Shown here piece by piece: positions 27,101 to 39,655 of a stretch of DNA of 64,000 bases; the first letter of the stretch is position 1, and the number at the start of each line of letters is the position of its first letter. Location of the stretch: positions 8,039 through 72,038 of the forward strand of contig QANZ01016182.1 in NCBI GenBank assembly GCA_003254925.1. Reading direction: 5' to 3'. Source of the DNA: Chamaecrista fasciculata (lineage: Eukaryota; Streptophyta; Magnoliopsida; Fabales; Fabaceae). Below the pieces are notes generated by a model that was given only the letters and a program-made list of their open reading frames with translations, had not been told where the DNA came from and did not search any database. A program made the position numbers and the translations under genes.

Positions 27101-30100
27101 TTTTGTTTGATGGGGTAACATTAGTTTGATGGGGTAATGGAATCAGATGTGGTTATTTTCTTTCTTATGTGGTGATAACTTCTATCAATTATGTACACAA
27201 TTAATGCTGGGTAGTTCTGAGATGTTTTAATCCGCCATAGAAAAGAGATAATATAATAGTTAAAGAGAGAAAATATAAATAAAACTTGTGATTAGAAAAA
27301 CCTTGTGACAAAAAATCAAATGAACTTCATAAAAGTTTGTTCTTTTAATGGTTAACTTTTAGGCTTTCCCTTATCTCAGATGACTGGAAGAGTTTGTTGA
27401 GTTAGTTTTTAATATCATTTTACTTTTGTAAATTTTTTGTATCTTCTTTGTTCTTTGTATTCATCATATATTATTTTCTTCTAAAAAATATTTTTTTTTA
27501 TTCCTTAAGTTTTGTTTTTTCATTAAATATTTGGTTAGCACAACACTAATTTCCATTTTTGTTTTCATTGCGATTTGTTTCCAAATTTATTTATTTAGAT
27601 TTGATCAGTCCACCAGAGAAAAGATTCTTAGCTTCATTTTGGGTTCTGCCATGAAACTATCAAACTATGGGAAGGTTTGCTGTCTTTAAATCTACTTTCA
27701 TTTAACTGCTTTCTCTGCTTTTACTTCTGGAACTAGTGATATAGATCAAACTTCCTTTTTAATAGCCTTAAACATAATTTTTTTATGCATGCTGAGAAGA
27801 TTTTGTATTTGTACCTTTATATATCTGGCAGCTGAGGATTTTATCCTTGCTCAAGGGAATTGGAAATGTTTTTACCGGTGTTAGAGAGGTTGTTTCACTG
27901 TTGTCCCTACTTATGGATAAGCGCACCCAATATAATGAGCTAGATAAGTCCTCTCAGAAATTATCAAAAATTGAAGTTGAGATGCTATGCCTATTGTTGG
28001 AGGTAAGTGTATTTATTGATTTCACTGAGGACACTCTTCAGTCTTGAACTTAATGTAAACTCATCCCTCTGGTTGTGATAGGTCTGTGTTATGTCCTCTT
28101 GCTCTGGTGGAAATGATTTTGAAGATCGTTTATTAAATGCTTTACGGGTAAAGTTTATAGTTTTTCTTACTTTAATTGGTATAATTATCTTTTATTTCCT
28201 GACATCCTCTTTGCTCCTGCCTTCTTTAGTTGGATTCTACAACTTCAGAAGACCCTGCCTATGTACAGCCTTGTATCACTGTATTGAGGAAACTTAACAG
28301 CCAATACTATGCAGAGTTGAAGAATAAAGTAAAGGTATCAGGGCACTTCTTCCTTTCCTCAATTGTGTTGTTGCCATTCATAATAATCAGAGCAGTCTAG
28401 GCAACTAGGTCCATTTTAAATTTGACCACATTTATTCTGTGCTTGTCTGCTTGATGCATCAAAAACAAATCAGGATTTTTTTAGCCGACACTGGAAAATT
28501 ATAGTCATTAGCATTATGATCCAAATTATTGGTAATTTTGTTGTTTCTGATGCCTCCATTAATATCTTCATCATTGTGTACTTTAATGTGTATTTTTCTT
28601 ATTTCTGACAGGAGCACGTGTTTAATGAACTTTTGTTGTTGTGTCGCAATGCTAATGGTGAAATACAAACCGCAGCCAGAGAGGCCGTGTTGTGCATAGA
28701 TGTGAGTTCCTTGGTGATAGTTTGTTTACTATTATTTCTATTGCACAATTCATTTAGTGCACCTGTTGTTGTATGTTTCTATTTGAGCTTATGATCGATT
28801 TATTTTGTGGTTGTACGGAACAATGTGCCTGGAAAAGTTTATGGGAACATTTGGTAGTCCATAGTGAACCTGCTTGATTGCCAAGGAGATTCTTTCTTTC
28901 GTCTGTAATATTTATGTACAATTTATGAACTAATTTGTACAGCTGTTTCTAACATGTGTAAGATTGAGAACTATAGGGCTTTCCCAGTTTTGACTAGACC
29001 CAGGACCCAGCCCGGTTTTATTCGGGAATTAATAGTATATTTGTTTGCATGTCCAAGAATGAACATTTGTCTGTGCATATGGAATTTCAGGATGTGTTCT
29101 CTTTTAAATTTCTCAAGTGGTAGTAATTTGAGGGACAATGTTGCGTCTGGTGTTTCTTTGACAGTATGAATGTAGTATACCTTTTAATTAGTTTTTGTAT
29201 TGTAATCTCTTTTCAAGGTAGTGAGGTGATTCCTTTTCCTATCTTTTATAATTTTCTTGTATAGAAGAAAAAGTGAAAGCAAATAACTGTCTGTTCTTGT
29301 TCTTCCTCTTCAAATGGCAGATTAGTTTCTCAACTGTTGGCAACATGCTTGGTCTCATAATAAAAAGGGTACGATCCACAGCTAGTTCAGCGTCTGGGAA
29401 CAAGAGGAAGAAATTAACTGACCAACAAGAGGCAGAACTCCACTGCTATGATATTTTTGGAAGGGAGAACTCAGTCTATATCCTTAGTTCCTTTCTTGAT
29501 GTTTTACTACTGAAGAAAGACATGACTAACAGGTTGCTTCTGACTCTTGATAATTACATTTTAAACACTGATTAGAAAGAAAATAATTCTCATTTCTAGA
29601 TCAGAGAAACAGCTAATGTATTTCATTGTGCTAATTTTCACTTTGGTGATGCAGGCATTTGCTTATGGGCCCCTTATTTAACCTTCTTAGCAAGATTTTT
29701 TCAGAGGAGTGGATAAGCGATACTCTTTCTCAGCAGAAGAGCTTGGTTCAACCTTCCTTCAGCCCGTCTGAGGCTAACCATGATACAGTATATCATATTC
29801 AACAGACATTGTTGATAATCCTTGAGGATATTACAACTTCTCTTAAAAGCACTGCTACAATCAAGGCACATTTTTTATTCTCGATGCTTGTGAACCTAAG
29901 ATATGTAACATTTTATTTTGTCTACCTGTTTGCTATTTCCCTACTTTAAATTCAGTTTTGCTATTGTTGACAGGGCAACATAGTAAGTGAAGATAGCATT
30001 AAGTTCCTGATAGAGTGTGCCCATTCTTTGAAGGATGTAGTCACCCGCAACCATGTATTTTCTTTGCTTTCTGCTATTACTAAAGTCTTTCCTAAAGAAG

Positions 30101-33100
30101 TTTTGGGGCATATACTTGATATTGTTGCAGTTCTGGGACAATCAACTATCACACAGGTTTGTTAATATATGATTACAGCACATATTTCTTCAGTGACAAT
30201 ATAACAATTTTTTTTTCTTTATGCATTGCAAACTCCCTGCACCCCGTGCAGGCGCGCGCTCCCAGTTTGGCGAACAGTTTGCCTTTCTTGGCTCATTTTT
30301 ATCATTCTCTCATTTGGGAGCAATTTTAGAATTTGGAGGAACTATGATGAGCATGCTTGAGTTCTAATTAACTCTTTAAACTTGGAGCTTCTCTAAGACT
30401 TCTTGTTGTAGAGTTTCTGAAACTCTACTTTGTAATTAGGGGCATGTTCTATATATTATTTGTATTCTCACTACTGCTTTGTATATTGTTTACAGATTGA
30501 CAGCCATTCAAAGCATGTTTTTGAGAGTCTTATATCTGCAATTGTTCCTTGTTGGCTGTCTAAAAATAATAATGGAGATGCATTACTTGAGGTACTAGTT
30601 TCTTGATTATCTTGAGGCATATATTATTTGTTATACATGAATTGAAGTAACTCTAAGCATCTCTATTTTTTCTTCAGATATTCTTGAGTACATTGCCTGA
30701 AGTAGTTGAGCACAGAGGACTATCAATTGTTTTATACTTGTTAAGGTAATCTTTTTGCTATATCATATCCTTATCTTCTTGAATCTTGACTCAAACACTT
30801 TATCGATCATGAGCTGCAACTAATGAAGCTTGCTGTTTTGCAGAACTTTGGGTGAGGATAAAAGCTTGGCTTCGTTGCTAGTTCTGCTTTTCCGTTCATT
30901 AGTTTCAAAGAAACAGACTTATTTCCTCTGTATCAAGGCTCCAGATGCTTTAACATTTTATACAAGAGAGTGGGAATATAAATTTGCAGTGCAGATATGT
31001 GAACAATACACAAGTATGACATGGCTTCCTTCTTTAGTTAAGCTGCTTCAGCAGCTGGAAAAAAGTTTGGAAAATTCAAATAATTTACAAGGATTCTTTC
31101 TGGAGCTGTTTCTTGCAATGCAATTTGTTTTACATAAATTGCAAGATCCAGAACTTCTATTCAAGATGGAATCCAAAGATGATGCGGATGTCATTCAGGT
31201 ATAATTCCATATGTAACACATGATATTGGACACCTTACATGTGTAGACATCTTTGTTGAAAGAACAAGTAACTTGCAAGTTCGTGCATTCACTCTCCGTA
31301 TGGTAGACAGATGCCTTCATAAATACATGCATTTCTTTTTAACTAGATTTACTGGAGTTGAAAAAACTGCACTTAAAAGTGATGGATGGGTGTGCTATGT
31401 AGAGAAGAAAGGCAACAGAGTAAGAGTGATTCTCCAAGAAAGGGATATTTTCCACCCCAAATGTTCTCCAAAAACATTTTTGAGAGGCATGAACTTATAG
31501 TTTATGCTTTTTGAGTGAAATATTTCCCGGAAATAATTTTCTTTAGAACTTATGAGAGGCATGAACTGCAGCATCGGCATTCATACTTACTTTGAAGTAA
31601 CTATTGCTAGTAAAGTGTTAGTTTTAAATATCTCCCTCAGTCCCGATCAAACTGTGACCTATATAATGATTCTCCTGATAACGTTATTATGGCTATCTAT
31701 TCATTAGGCCAGTGTTTTCATTTGGCATATATCTTGATTCTCATGAAGAGCATCTTTTAATCTTCACATGTTTAATGCTCTGTAATCAGTAACAGATATT
31801 GTGATATATCTCATTTACTATACTAGACAAGCTTTTCTGGTTACTTCCCATTCATCAGAAATTCTGTTAATGAGGCTAAGATCTTTGGCTGATAGAATTT
31901 CTTGACACATAGGTCCTTCAAACTTGTTACCATTGTGTATTTAATCTGTTTCATTATTCTTGTACCGTCCTTGTTCATATGCTCAGTTTAGTTTTTGGTT
32001 GCATACCTTCTTTTTTTTTTTAATAAAACCTTATCTATTCATGCTGCTATTCTTAATATAGTTTCCAGAATTTTGATATTCACAATGGCTGTCATTGCTT
32101 TAACTCTGCAGAGGGAACTTGGTGAGCTTATGGAGCAGATTGTTTTTCTATTGCAACTTATAAATTCAAGGAAGAAACAACCGGTGAAATTCCCTGCTAT
32201 TTTGATGAAAGAGTTAAAGGAAACAATGCGAGCTGCTGTGCAAAGTATAACGATGGTCATGATACCTTCAGCATATTTTAAGACTATTACTAAGTTGCTC
32301 CGCCATGCAAATCAAAATGTTTCCGAAATGGTAAAATTTTAAATAAGGTTATCATATGTGATAATTATTTTGTAAGAATCTTATTCTACTATAGTATAAA
32401 GCATAAACTATAATTTCTATGTGTCTATATTGTGCTTCAAAATATTATGCATTAGAACATTAGAAGTTTACCCCTAATTGGGTGGGTCGCGACATCATAC
32501 ATTTTTTGTTTCACTAGTTTTAGCACGTGAAGCTGAGCTGCACAATTATTCAAATAGTCATTGCTTATCTAAGTGTCAATATTTTTGTGTGCTCGAAGAA
32601 TGTCTGTGTGTGTGCTTGCATAATGTTAATTTATTTGTGTATGTGTGAAAGGGATACTCAGTGGAATCATTTAATTTTGGGTAACTCGTGTTGCAGGCTC
32701 TTGATCTACTATGTGAGACTGCAAGAAGTCATAAAACTGTTAGTTCAAAGCGTAAAGAGAGTAAAGCTTCAAGTTCAAATCCAAAATTTCCCTGGCTTCA
32801 TATGGATGAGAGTTCTCAAGAATCACTTGATAAGATGTGTTCAGAAATTGTTCATGTAATTGATAAGCCAATTAGTGATTCAAATGCATCTTTGAAAGTG
32901 GTTGCAGTTTCAGCATTAGAGGATTTGGCCAACGGCTTTCCTTATAATTCAATCTTCAATGTATGCCTCAGATCTGTAACAAGATGTGAAAGTTCAGGGA
33001 ACTTGGATCTTACTTCTAGCTGCCTTCGAACAACTGCTTCCTTGACCAATGTTCTTGGTCCAAAAGCCCTAGCAGAGCTTCCTCGAATTATGGAAAATGT

Positions 33101-36069
33101 GAAGTCATTTTTAGAAGTATTGTCTAATCCAGATATCAGAGATGCCACTAAGAAAGCTAATTCATCGGGTTCAATAGAATCTTATTTGTTGTCTGTTCTC
33201 ACCACTCTGGAGGTAGTTGTGGACAAGCTTGGTGGATTTCTAAACCCATACTTAACAAATATCATAGATCTTCTTGTACTACGTCCGCAATATATCTCAG
33301 GAACTGACACAAAGGTGGAATCAAAAACTAGTGGACTTCGTAAGCTGCTTGCTGAGAGAATTCCTGTAAGTCCTTGTTATTTTATAGCGTTGTATCTTTC
33401 ACTTTTTGTATAAAGCCAACATTTTGGTCTTTTCCTTACTTTGAATAGCCTTTTTTTTGTACAGGTTCGACTTGTCCTGCCACCTTTGTTAAATGTTTAC
33501 CATGCTTCCATTGATGCTGGGGATAAAAGCTTAGGAATTATGTTCGATATGTTGGAAACCTTGATTAGTACCATGGACAGGTCATCTATTGTAGCTTTCC
33601 ATGGAAAGATTTTTGACCTCTGCCTGCTTGCTCTTGATCTTCGCCATCAGAGTCCTGACTCTATTAAAAACATTGATGTAGTTGAAAAAGTTGTGATCAA
33701 TGCTATAGTTTCTCTGACCAAGAAACTTACTGAGAGCATGTTCAAGCCCCTATTCATAAAGAGTATTGAGTGGGCTGAATCCGACGTGAATGAAACTGCA
33801 TCTATAGGAAGCAGTGATAGGGCCATATCCTTCTATGGCATGGTAAATAAACTTGCTGAAAGTCATCGGTAAGTCAATGTCTATATTTTATTTTATTTTT
33901 TAGTTAGTATTCTTTTCAATAAAGATTCTTTAAATAATTTGCTCAATGAGCTTCTCGATAGAGACTTTGTTCAGATATCTCTAGAATTTATTGGTTTATA
34001 ATATTTCACCTTTTAAAGAGTAAAGCCCTTTTTTTTATGAAAGAAAAATTGAATCAGAGTAAAAGTTTAGTATGTTGCATTTGTATAGATATCATAATAT
34101 CTAATAATGGTGATTATTTATCAACTACCTGTGACAGTAGATAGCATGGAACTTCATCTAAAATTGATCATAGTAAAAGTTGCTTAACCATGGACTTCAC
34201 ATCTGTGTGTAGGTCCTTGTTTGTTCCTTATTTCAAACACATGCTTGGAAGCTGTATTCAATATCTTAGTGTTGCTGGAGATGCAAAAGTTTTGAGTAGG
34301 AAGATAAAGAAGTCCAAGATTCAGGAAGATGGCGATACTGGGGGCAGTGTTTCTATCAAATGCTGGCATCTCAGAACACTAGTCTTGTCCTCGTTACACA
34401 AGTGCTTTCTCTATGATACTGGGACCTTGAAGTTTCTTGACTCCTCAAATTTTCAGGCAAGTGAATTCTTTACAATGCCACTATGATGTCATATCTTTCT
34501 CATTGTTAAGAACCAAAACGAGCACTTAAGCATGGCCTTTTCCTGATTAAAGTTTTGATTATCTGTTTGTCTGTTGATTCTTGGCCACACTAAAGCTGCC
34601 TGCTAGTCTTGCATGCATGAATAGTCTTTCTTCTTGTTTAATCATATATTCGGATTATAGAAGTTCTAAACAGTTAAGAACTCTTAAAAAGTAACCTAGC
34701 TATCTCTGTGATAATATAGTATGTGTACGTGTACCTATGCTTTTTTCTTGACTATGTTCTGTATGCTGATATTCAGGGTTTAGGAATCAATGAAGTCTCT
34801 AGAACTTGTCAAATTATCTTCATTTCTTTCCCGTCATTCCTTTGAACAAAGAAGTATGATTAAAGCTTCCTGCTTGTATATATCACTTCACCTGCCTTTT
34901 GCCTTTTGCAGATGCTATTGAAACCGATTGTTTCACAGCTTGACATAGAACCACCGACTTCTCTGGATGACAACCCAAATTTGCCGAGTGTGAATGAAGT
35001 TGATGACCTGCTGGTTATTTGCATTGGTCAGATGGCTGTGACTGCAGGAAGTGACCTTTTGTGGAAATCCTTGAACCATGAGGTTAATATTAAGATTTCT
35101 TTACTAGTATGCTGTTTTTTTTTTGTTAATAAATCCTGTTCAAGGCTTAGATGCACTCACCACAGGCCTTGTTTCTTGTTTTGCATAATCAAGATAAAAA
35201 AATTGGCATTTGATGATCTGGGATCTTCACGAACCGCTTTCATGTTTATTATAGAAAATATTCAAAAACTGTAACTCTGAACTCCATATACCCATATGTT
35301 CCCACATTCTTAATAGACCCCTTTTCATAGTCGCATGATAATCCCATGCAATTCAATCTCTGTACTATTTCAGCAACTTGATAATCCTACCATATTTTGC
35401 CAGCTAAAATGCATAAACCTACTCTTTAACTTTAGTCACTGTGTTAAAAAAAAAAAATGAATTCTGAAAAGTGACAAAATAATTTTTAATTTTGTGATTT
35501 TGTGCAAAAGAGCTCTTTTCTTAAGATATCCATTTGAAAAAATCAAGTTTTTTTTTTCTTTTTTAAAAATGATTATTGTTACATTTTACATTGATCTAAA
35601 ATTAAAATTATTGTTGTAATTAACAGTAGTCAAAAACCTAAAAATCTCATTTTTTATTGGAAATTTTACAACAAAAGGGATTATATAAACAAAATTAAAT
35701 GTTCATAGGGTCTCGAAAAGTTTAGAGATTTTATGCATTTTAGCCTTTTTGTCATGTTATTACCATTTTTGGGCACAGACAGCTATTTTTTTTGTTTAAA
35801 ACAGCTGATGATGATGTTCATGTTTGGCTGTTGTTCAGGTTTTGATGCAGACAAGGAGTGAGAAGTTACGTGCTAGAATGTTAGGCCTAAGAATAGTGAA
35901 ATATCTTGTGGAGAACTTGAAAGAAGAGTATCTTGTGCTTCTGGCTGAAACAATACCTTTCTTGGGTGAATTGCTTGAGGATGTAGAGCTTTGTGTTAAA
36001 TCTCTTGCACAGGAAATTCTCAAGGAAATGGAGTCCATGAGTGGGGAAAGCCTTAGACAATACCTATGA
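15194..36069 (+). CDS. UTP10: UTP10/HEATR1-like U3 snoRNP (small-subunit processome) protein
   Basis: My 39-exon model is 15194-15353, 15680-15893, 16014-16109, 16210-16327, 16412-16585, 16721-16891, 18562-18617, 18716-18805, 18901-19049, 20662-20744, 20830-20958, 21091-21165, 21787-21955, 22398-22537, 22664-22756, 23881-24058, 24228-24307, 24407-24559, 24700-24856, 25913-26046, 26324-26405, 26489-26651, 27599-27674, 27832-28002, 28082-28147, 28230-28334, 28612-28701, 29321-29532, 29655-29865, 29974-30156, 30496-30591, 30678-30745, 30844-31198, 32112-32330, 32697-33365, 33465-33868, 34213-34456, 34912-35082, 35839-36069. All phases fit, giving 2144 residues, the size expected for plant UTP10. 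The U3snoRNP10 region is at about residues 210-310 and the BP28CT region at about 1800-1960. The C-terminus (LKEEYLVLLAETIPFL, LLEDVELCVKSLAQ) is very conserved. The protein is a nucleolar helical-repeat scaffold for pre-18S rRNA transcription and processing. Intron 37 has a GC donor. The end of exon 29 is uncertain: 29865 with a weak GC donor, or 29904 with GT, adding 13 residues. Confidence 0.93.
16985..17250. repeat. hAT-like MITE in UTP10 intron 6
   Basis: The left side (GGGGCTTGTTTAGATAATTGG) and the right side in reverse complement (TAAGGGTATGTTTGGATTGG) are inverted relatives of the common plant 'GGGCCTGTTTGG' termini. The interior is C/T-rich and partly self-complementary. The exact ends and target duplication are not clear. 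Confidence 0.6.
19877..20266. mobile_element. hAT-type non-autonomous element in UTP10 intron 9
   Basis: The ends are TAGGGGTGCACAAGACCCGG and, in reverse complement, TAGCGGTGTACACGGGCC. The flanking 8-mers CTGGATTC (19869-19876) and CTGGACTC (20267-20274) match at 7 of 8 positions, as expected for a hAT target duplication. The interior is AT-rich and non-coding. A G-run of about 17 bases lies a little upstream, at 19750-19767. Confidence 0.8.
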
Positions 36070-36838
36070 TTTTATCAATATGATTATTGATGATGTAAAT
36101 TAATTCAAGATATGGCAAGCAATGTGATGCAGTGATAGTGTAAGGTTAGAGAAGATGTATGATCAAATATGTGTGGTCTTGGGACCAATATATGATATCT
36201 TTTGGTTATTTATATGAAGAGAAGAGCAGCAATTTTGTTATGTAGTTTGGTTGAGAAGAACGCAAAGGCATAATATAACCAATGTACATTTCTTTTTGAT
36301 AAAGAAGTAGAAATGCCAATATTTCCATCTTTTTTTTTTTGTATATTAAAATGGGAGTAAAATTATATTACTTTCATAACTACGGATCAAGACAAGGGAA
36401 GAAGAATCGTTAAGTGATTGGGTGAAGTTTTAAACTTGTCAATTTAAATACTTAATAGTTACAATAAAGAAAAAAAATGAAATTTGATATATTATGATAT
36501 ATATATATATTATATATATAAACTACTTTTCGGTATATTTAAACTACTTTTTATACTTTTAAATTATTTTCTTAAAATTTCCACCCACTTGTTATCGTGG
36601 GAAACATTTTACTTTTGGGTAACACTTTGGAGAGGTGATAGTTTGGGACTTTGGGTTATTTACTTTTTAATTGTTAGATTTAATTTTTTTCAATATTGAG
36701 ATATATGTTTTATAAATTAAAAAAATTATTACAATATCAAGATTAAAGAAGTTAGACCTAACAGTTGAAAACTAGATAGTTAATTTTAACTGTCTATCTC
36801 TACGTAGACTTTACTTCATAATATATTTTAGCCTTTTA
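36070..36838. other. UTP10 3' region and intergenic DNA
   Basis: The presumed 3'UTR of UTP10 occupies the first few hundred bases. The rest is AT-rich, including an AT microsatellite near 36498-36520. No gene is seen. Confidence 0.5.
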
Positions 36839-37154
36839 GGCCAAAATGCATTTTGGGTCTTATATCTTTTGTTCAGGTTCCAATTTGATTTTGTATTTTT
36901 TTTGTTACACTTTTAATTTTATATCTTTTGATTAGGTGCAGAGTTGGTCATATATATTTTTTGTTACAGATTTTGTCTCATATCTTTACAAAAAGTTTTA
37001 CATTTAGTTCCACAACGTGAAAACTTTTACAAAGATATCAGACAAATTTTACAACTTGATCAAAAGAGATGAGATCAAAAGTGCAAAAAAAATATCTGAG
37101 ACTAAATTGAAATCTGATCAAAAGGTATGAGATGAAAAATGTATGTACTTTGGC
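36839..37154. repeat. Palindromic element of the 'ttggtcc' fold-back type
   Basis: The left end GGCCAAAATGCATTTTGGGT is mirrored at the right end (reverse complement GCCAAAGTACATACATTTTT). Internal mirror text includes 'atcttttgatcaggt' variants. It directly abuts the next element. No matching target duplication was found. Confidence 0.7.
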
Positions 37155-37168
37155 ATTTATTTTAAATA

Positions 37169-37844
37169 GGCAAAAGACTCTTTGGTGTCCCTAATGTTTG
37201 GGGTCAGTTTCAGTTATGCCCCTAACATTTGTTTTCTGTTAGTTATGCTCCCAACATTTGTTTTCTGTTAGTTATGCCCCCAATGTGAAACGTTGGTGTC
37301 AATTATACCCTAACCCCAATTTTTTTGGGCTAAAGTCCTATTTTGGTCCTTCAAGTTTGCTCAAAGTTCCTTTTTGGTCCCTCAAGTTTCCGGCGAACTT
37401 TCCGATGAGATACACGGAGGCCCCGACGACTATGAAAACTCCTAATCCAAGGTTTTTTTACCTCCTGAGTTCATGGTGGCATGCATTTTGCAAAACAAAT
37501 GACCGGAAATATGATTTTCGGCGACTATGTAATTTTCGGTGACTTGCCAGTCATTCTTTTCGCAAAATGGAGGCCGTCATTGAACTCAGGAGGTCAAAAA
37601 AACCTTGGATTAGGAGTTTTCGTAGTCGTCGGAGTCGTTGTGTATCTCGCTGGAGACTTGAGGGACCAAAGCAAAACTTTGTGCAAACTTGAGGGACCAA
37701 AATAGGACTTTGACTTAAAAAAAATTAAGGTTAGGGTATAATTGACACCAACGTTTCACATTGGGAGTATAATTGACACAAAACAAACGTCAAGACATAA
37801 TTGAAACTAACCCCAAAAGTTAAAAGGACCGAACGTCTTTTGCC
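37169..37844. mobile_element. 676-bp palindromic Mutator-like element
   Basis: The inverted arms are about 330 bp. The termini are GGCAAAAGACTCTTTGGTGT and, in reverse complement, GGCAAAAGACGTTCGGTCCT. The flanking 9-mers TTTTAAATA (37160-37168) and TTTTATATA (37845-37853) match at 8 of 9, indicating a 9-bp target duplication. The arms hold several 'ggtccctcaagttt' motifs. No transposase is present. Confidence 0.85.
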
Positions 37845-38281
37845 TTTTATATAAACCTTTTCAAAAGCCCCAAAAAAATACCCAATTATATTTATTTTTT
37901 ATTTTGGTAGAAAAGAGAGTTAGGCAACAATGTAAACGGCACACACACAACTAAAACGACAAGGAACCAAAGCACATCAGTGAACAAACGAACCCTATAC
38001 CCTAACCAGAAAGATCGTCACTCCTCAAGGAGCAGCAAAAAACCACATTCTCCGGCAACCTGATCGGCACTTAAGGCCATAGGCTTAGGGTACCCAACAT
38101 TCCAAATTCACTTCCCAAAAATAAAAAAAGCATCTTTTTAGGGTTTTGAATATTTGCAGTGTTCCTTTATTTCTGTACACTCACTCTGTTCAAGCCAGTG
38201 GACATGCGTTGAAGCCCAAAGTAATACTCAAAGTAAGTTTTTTTTGTAGATTCTTGGTGCAATTTTCGGTGATGTTGAATT

Positions 38282-39655
38282 ATGGTTTCTCGGTTATCCA
38301 TTAGATTGTTGAATATAAGCATAGCTTCAATGTGTAAAGCCCAGCAATTGGTGAAAGCTGAAGCTGTACTAATAGATGGTATAAGATTAGGGATACTTCC
38401 TGATGTGGTTACTTACAATACTTTAATTGATGCATATTGTCGCTTTATTAGCGTTGATGCTGGTTATTCTGTTCTTCATAGAATGAAAGAAGCTGGGATT
38501 AATCCAGATGTTATTTCATACAATTCTTTGATTTCTGGTGCTGCTAGGAAGTTTTTGTTGGAAAGATCCTTAAATCTATTTGAAGAAATGCTTCAATTGG
38601 GTATACATCCTGATGTCTGGAGTTATAATATATTAATGGATTGTTTATTCAAGTTTGGGAAACCGGATGAAGCAAATCGGATTTTTCGGGATATAATAAT
38701 GAGTGATCTCAATCCTGACAGGGCTACATTTAACATTATGATTGATGGTCTTTGTAAAAATGGTTACGCCAATAATGCTCTGATGTTGTTTAGGAATTTA
38801 AAGCAGCGCGGATTTGTTCCTCATATAGTGACATACAATATACTTATCAATGGGCTCTGCAAGGCTAGAAGAATGGCAGCAGCAAGGAGAATCCTTAAAG
38901 AGCTTGAAATATCTGGCATCGAACCGAATTCTATAACCTACACAACAGTCATGAAATGTTGTTTCAGGTGTAGGCAGCTGGAACGAGGGCTCGAGATCTT
39001 GTCGGAGATGAAGAGTAAGGGGTATACATTTGATGGATTTGCTTACTGCACAGTGGTTGCTGCATTAGTTAAGACAGGAAGAATCGAAGAGGCAAATCAT
39101 ATCCTTGGTCAGATGCGGAGAAGTGGCATTGGCTATGATGTTGTGGCTTATAACACACTAATACATCTTTACTGTAAACAGGGAAGATTAAGTGATGCCT
39201 TGAAGTTATTGGACGAAATAGAGAAAGCAGGTTTAGAATGTGATCAGTACACCCACACAATTATAATTAATGGCTTGTGCAAAGCTGGCAACGTTGAAGG
39301 GGCTCAACAACATTTGAAGTATATGCTTGCATTGGGATTCAGTTTTAATTTGGTTGCTTTTAACACTCTGATTGATGGCCTAAGTAAAGCTGGTCAGATT
39401 GACCGTGCCATGAAACTATTTGAATCAATGGAGGCAAAGGACTCTTTTACATATACCATCTTGGTACATAATCTTTGCAGGGCTAGACGGTTTGTTTGTG
39501 CGTCCAAGATTTTGATGTCTTGTTTAAAATCTGGCTTGCGAACCCTGAAGTCCACTGAGCGATCTGTTATTAGTGGTCTTCGCAGAATAGGTTTTACAAA
39601 TGAAGTCAGGAAAGTCAAGTCCAAACTCCGATTAGCTCGACTACTACGTTGTTGA
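38282..39655 (+). CDS. P-class pentatricopeptide repeat protein (At5g46680-like)
   Basis: A single-exon gene of 457 residues made of tandem 35-residue PPR motifs nearly from end to end (for example LPDVVTYNTLIDAYCRF, INPDVISYNSLISGAARK, VPHIVTYNILINGLCKA, LECDQYTHTIIINGLCKA). From memory, the order of motifs and the N-terminus (LLNISIASMCKAQQLVKAEA) resemble Arabidopsis At5g46680, which has nearly the same length. No E or DYW domain follows, so it is P class, and such proteins usually bind one organelle RNA to stabilise or process it. The N-terminus is short and only weakly targeting-like. No upstream in-frame start extends it convincingly. The target RNA cannot be read from the sequence. Confidence 0.9.
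   Translation: MVSRLSIRLLNISIASMCKAQQLVKAEAVLIDGIRLGILPDVVTYNTLIDAYCRFISVDAGYSVLHRMKEAGINPDVISYNSLISGAARKFLLERSLNLFEEMLQLGIHPDVWSYNILMDCLFKFGKPDEANRIFRDIIMSDLNPDRATFNIMIDGLCKNGYANNALMLFRNLKQRGFVPHIVTYNILINGLCKARRMAAARRILKELEISGIEPNSITYTTVMKCCFRCRQLERGLEILSEMKSKGYTFDGFAYCTVVAALVKTGRIEEANHILGQMRRSGIGYDVVAYNTLIHLYCKQGRLSDALKLLDEIEKAGLECDQYTHTIIINGLCKAGNVEGAQQHLKYMLALGFSFNLVAFNTLIDGLSKAGQIDRAMKLFESMEAKDSFTYTILVHNLCRARRFVCASKILMSCLKSGLRTLKSTERSVISGLRRIGFTNEVRKVKSKLRLARLLRC

Noticed and set aside
30235..30290. GC-rich hairpin-like patch in UTP10 intron 30
   Set aside because: A short self-complementary stretch ('ctgcaccccgtgcag') without wider structure; probably a degraded repeat.
31273..31500. 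75-residue frame in UTP10 intron 33
   Set aside because: UTP10 exons 33 and 34 join cleanly across it in phase, and the frame has no recognisable features.
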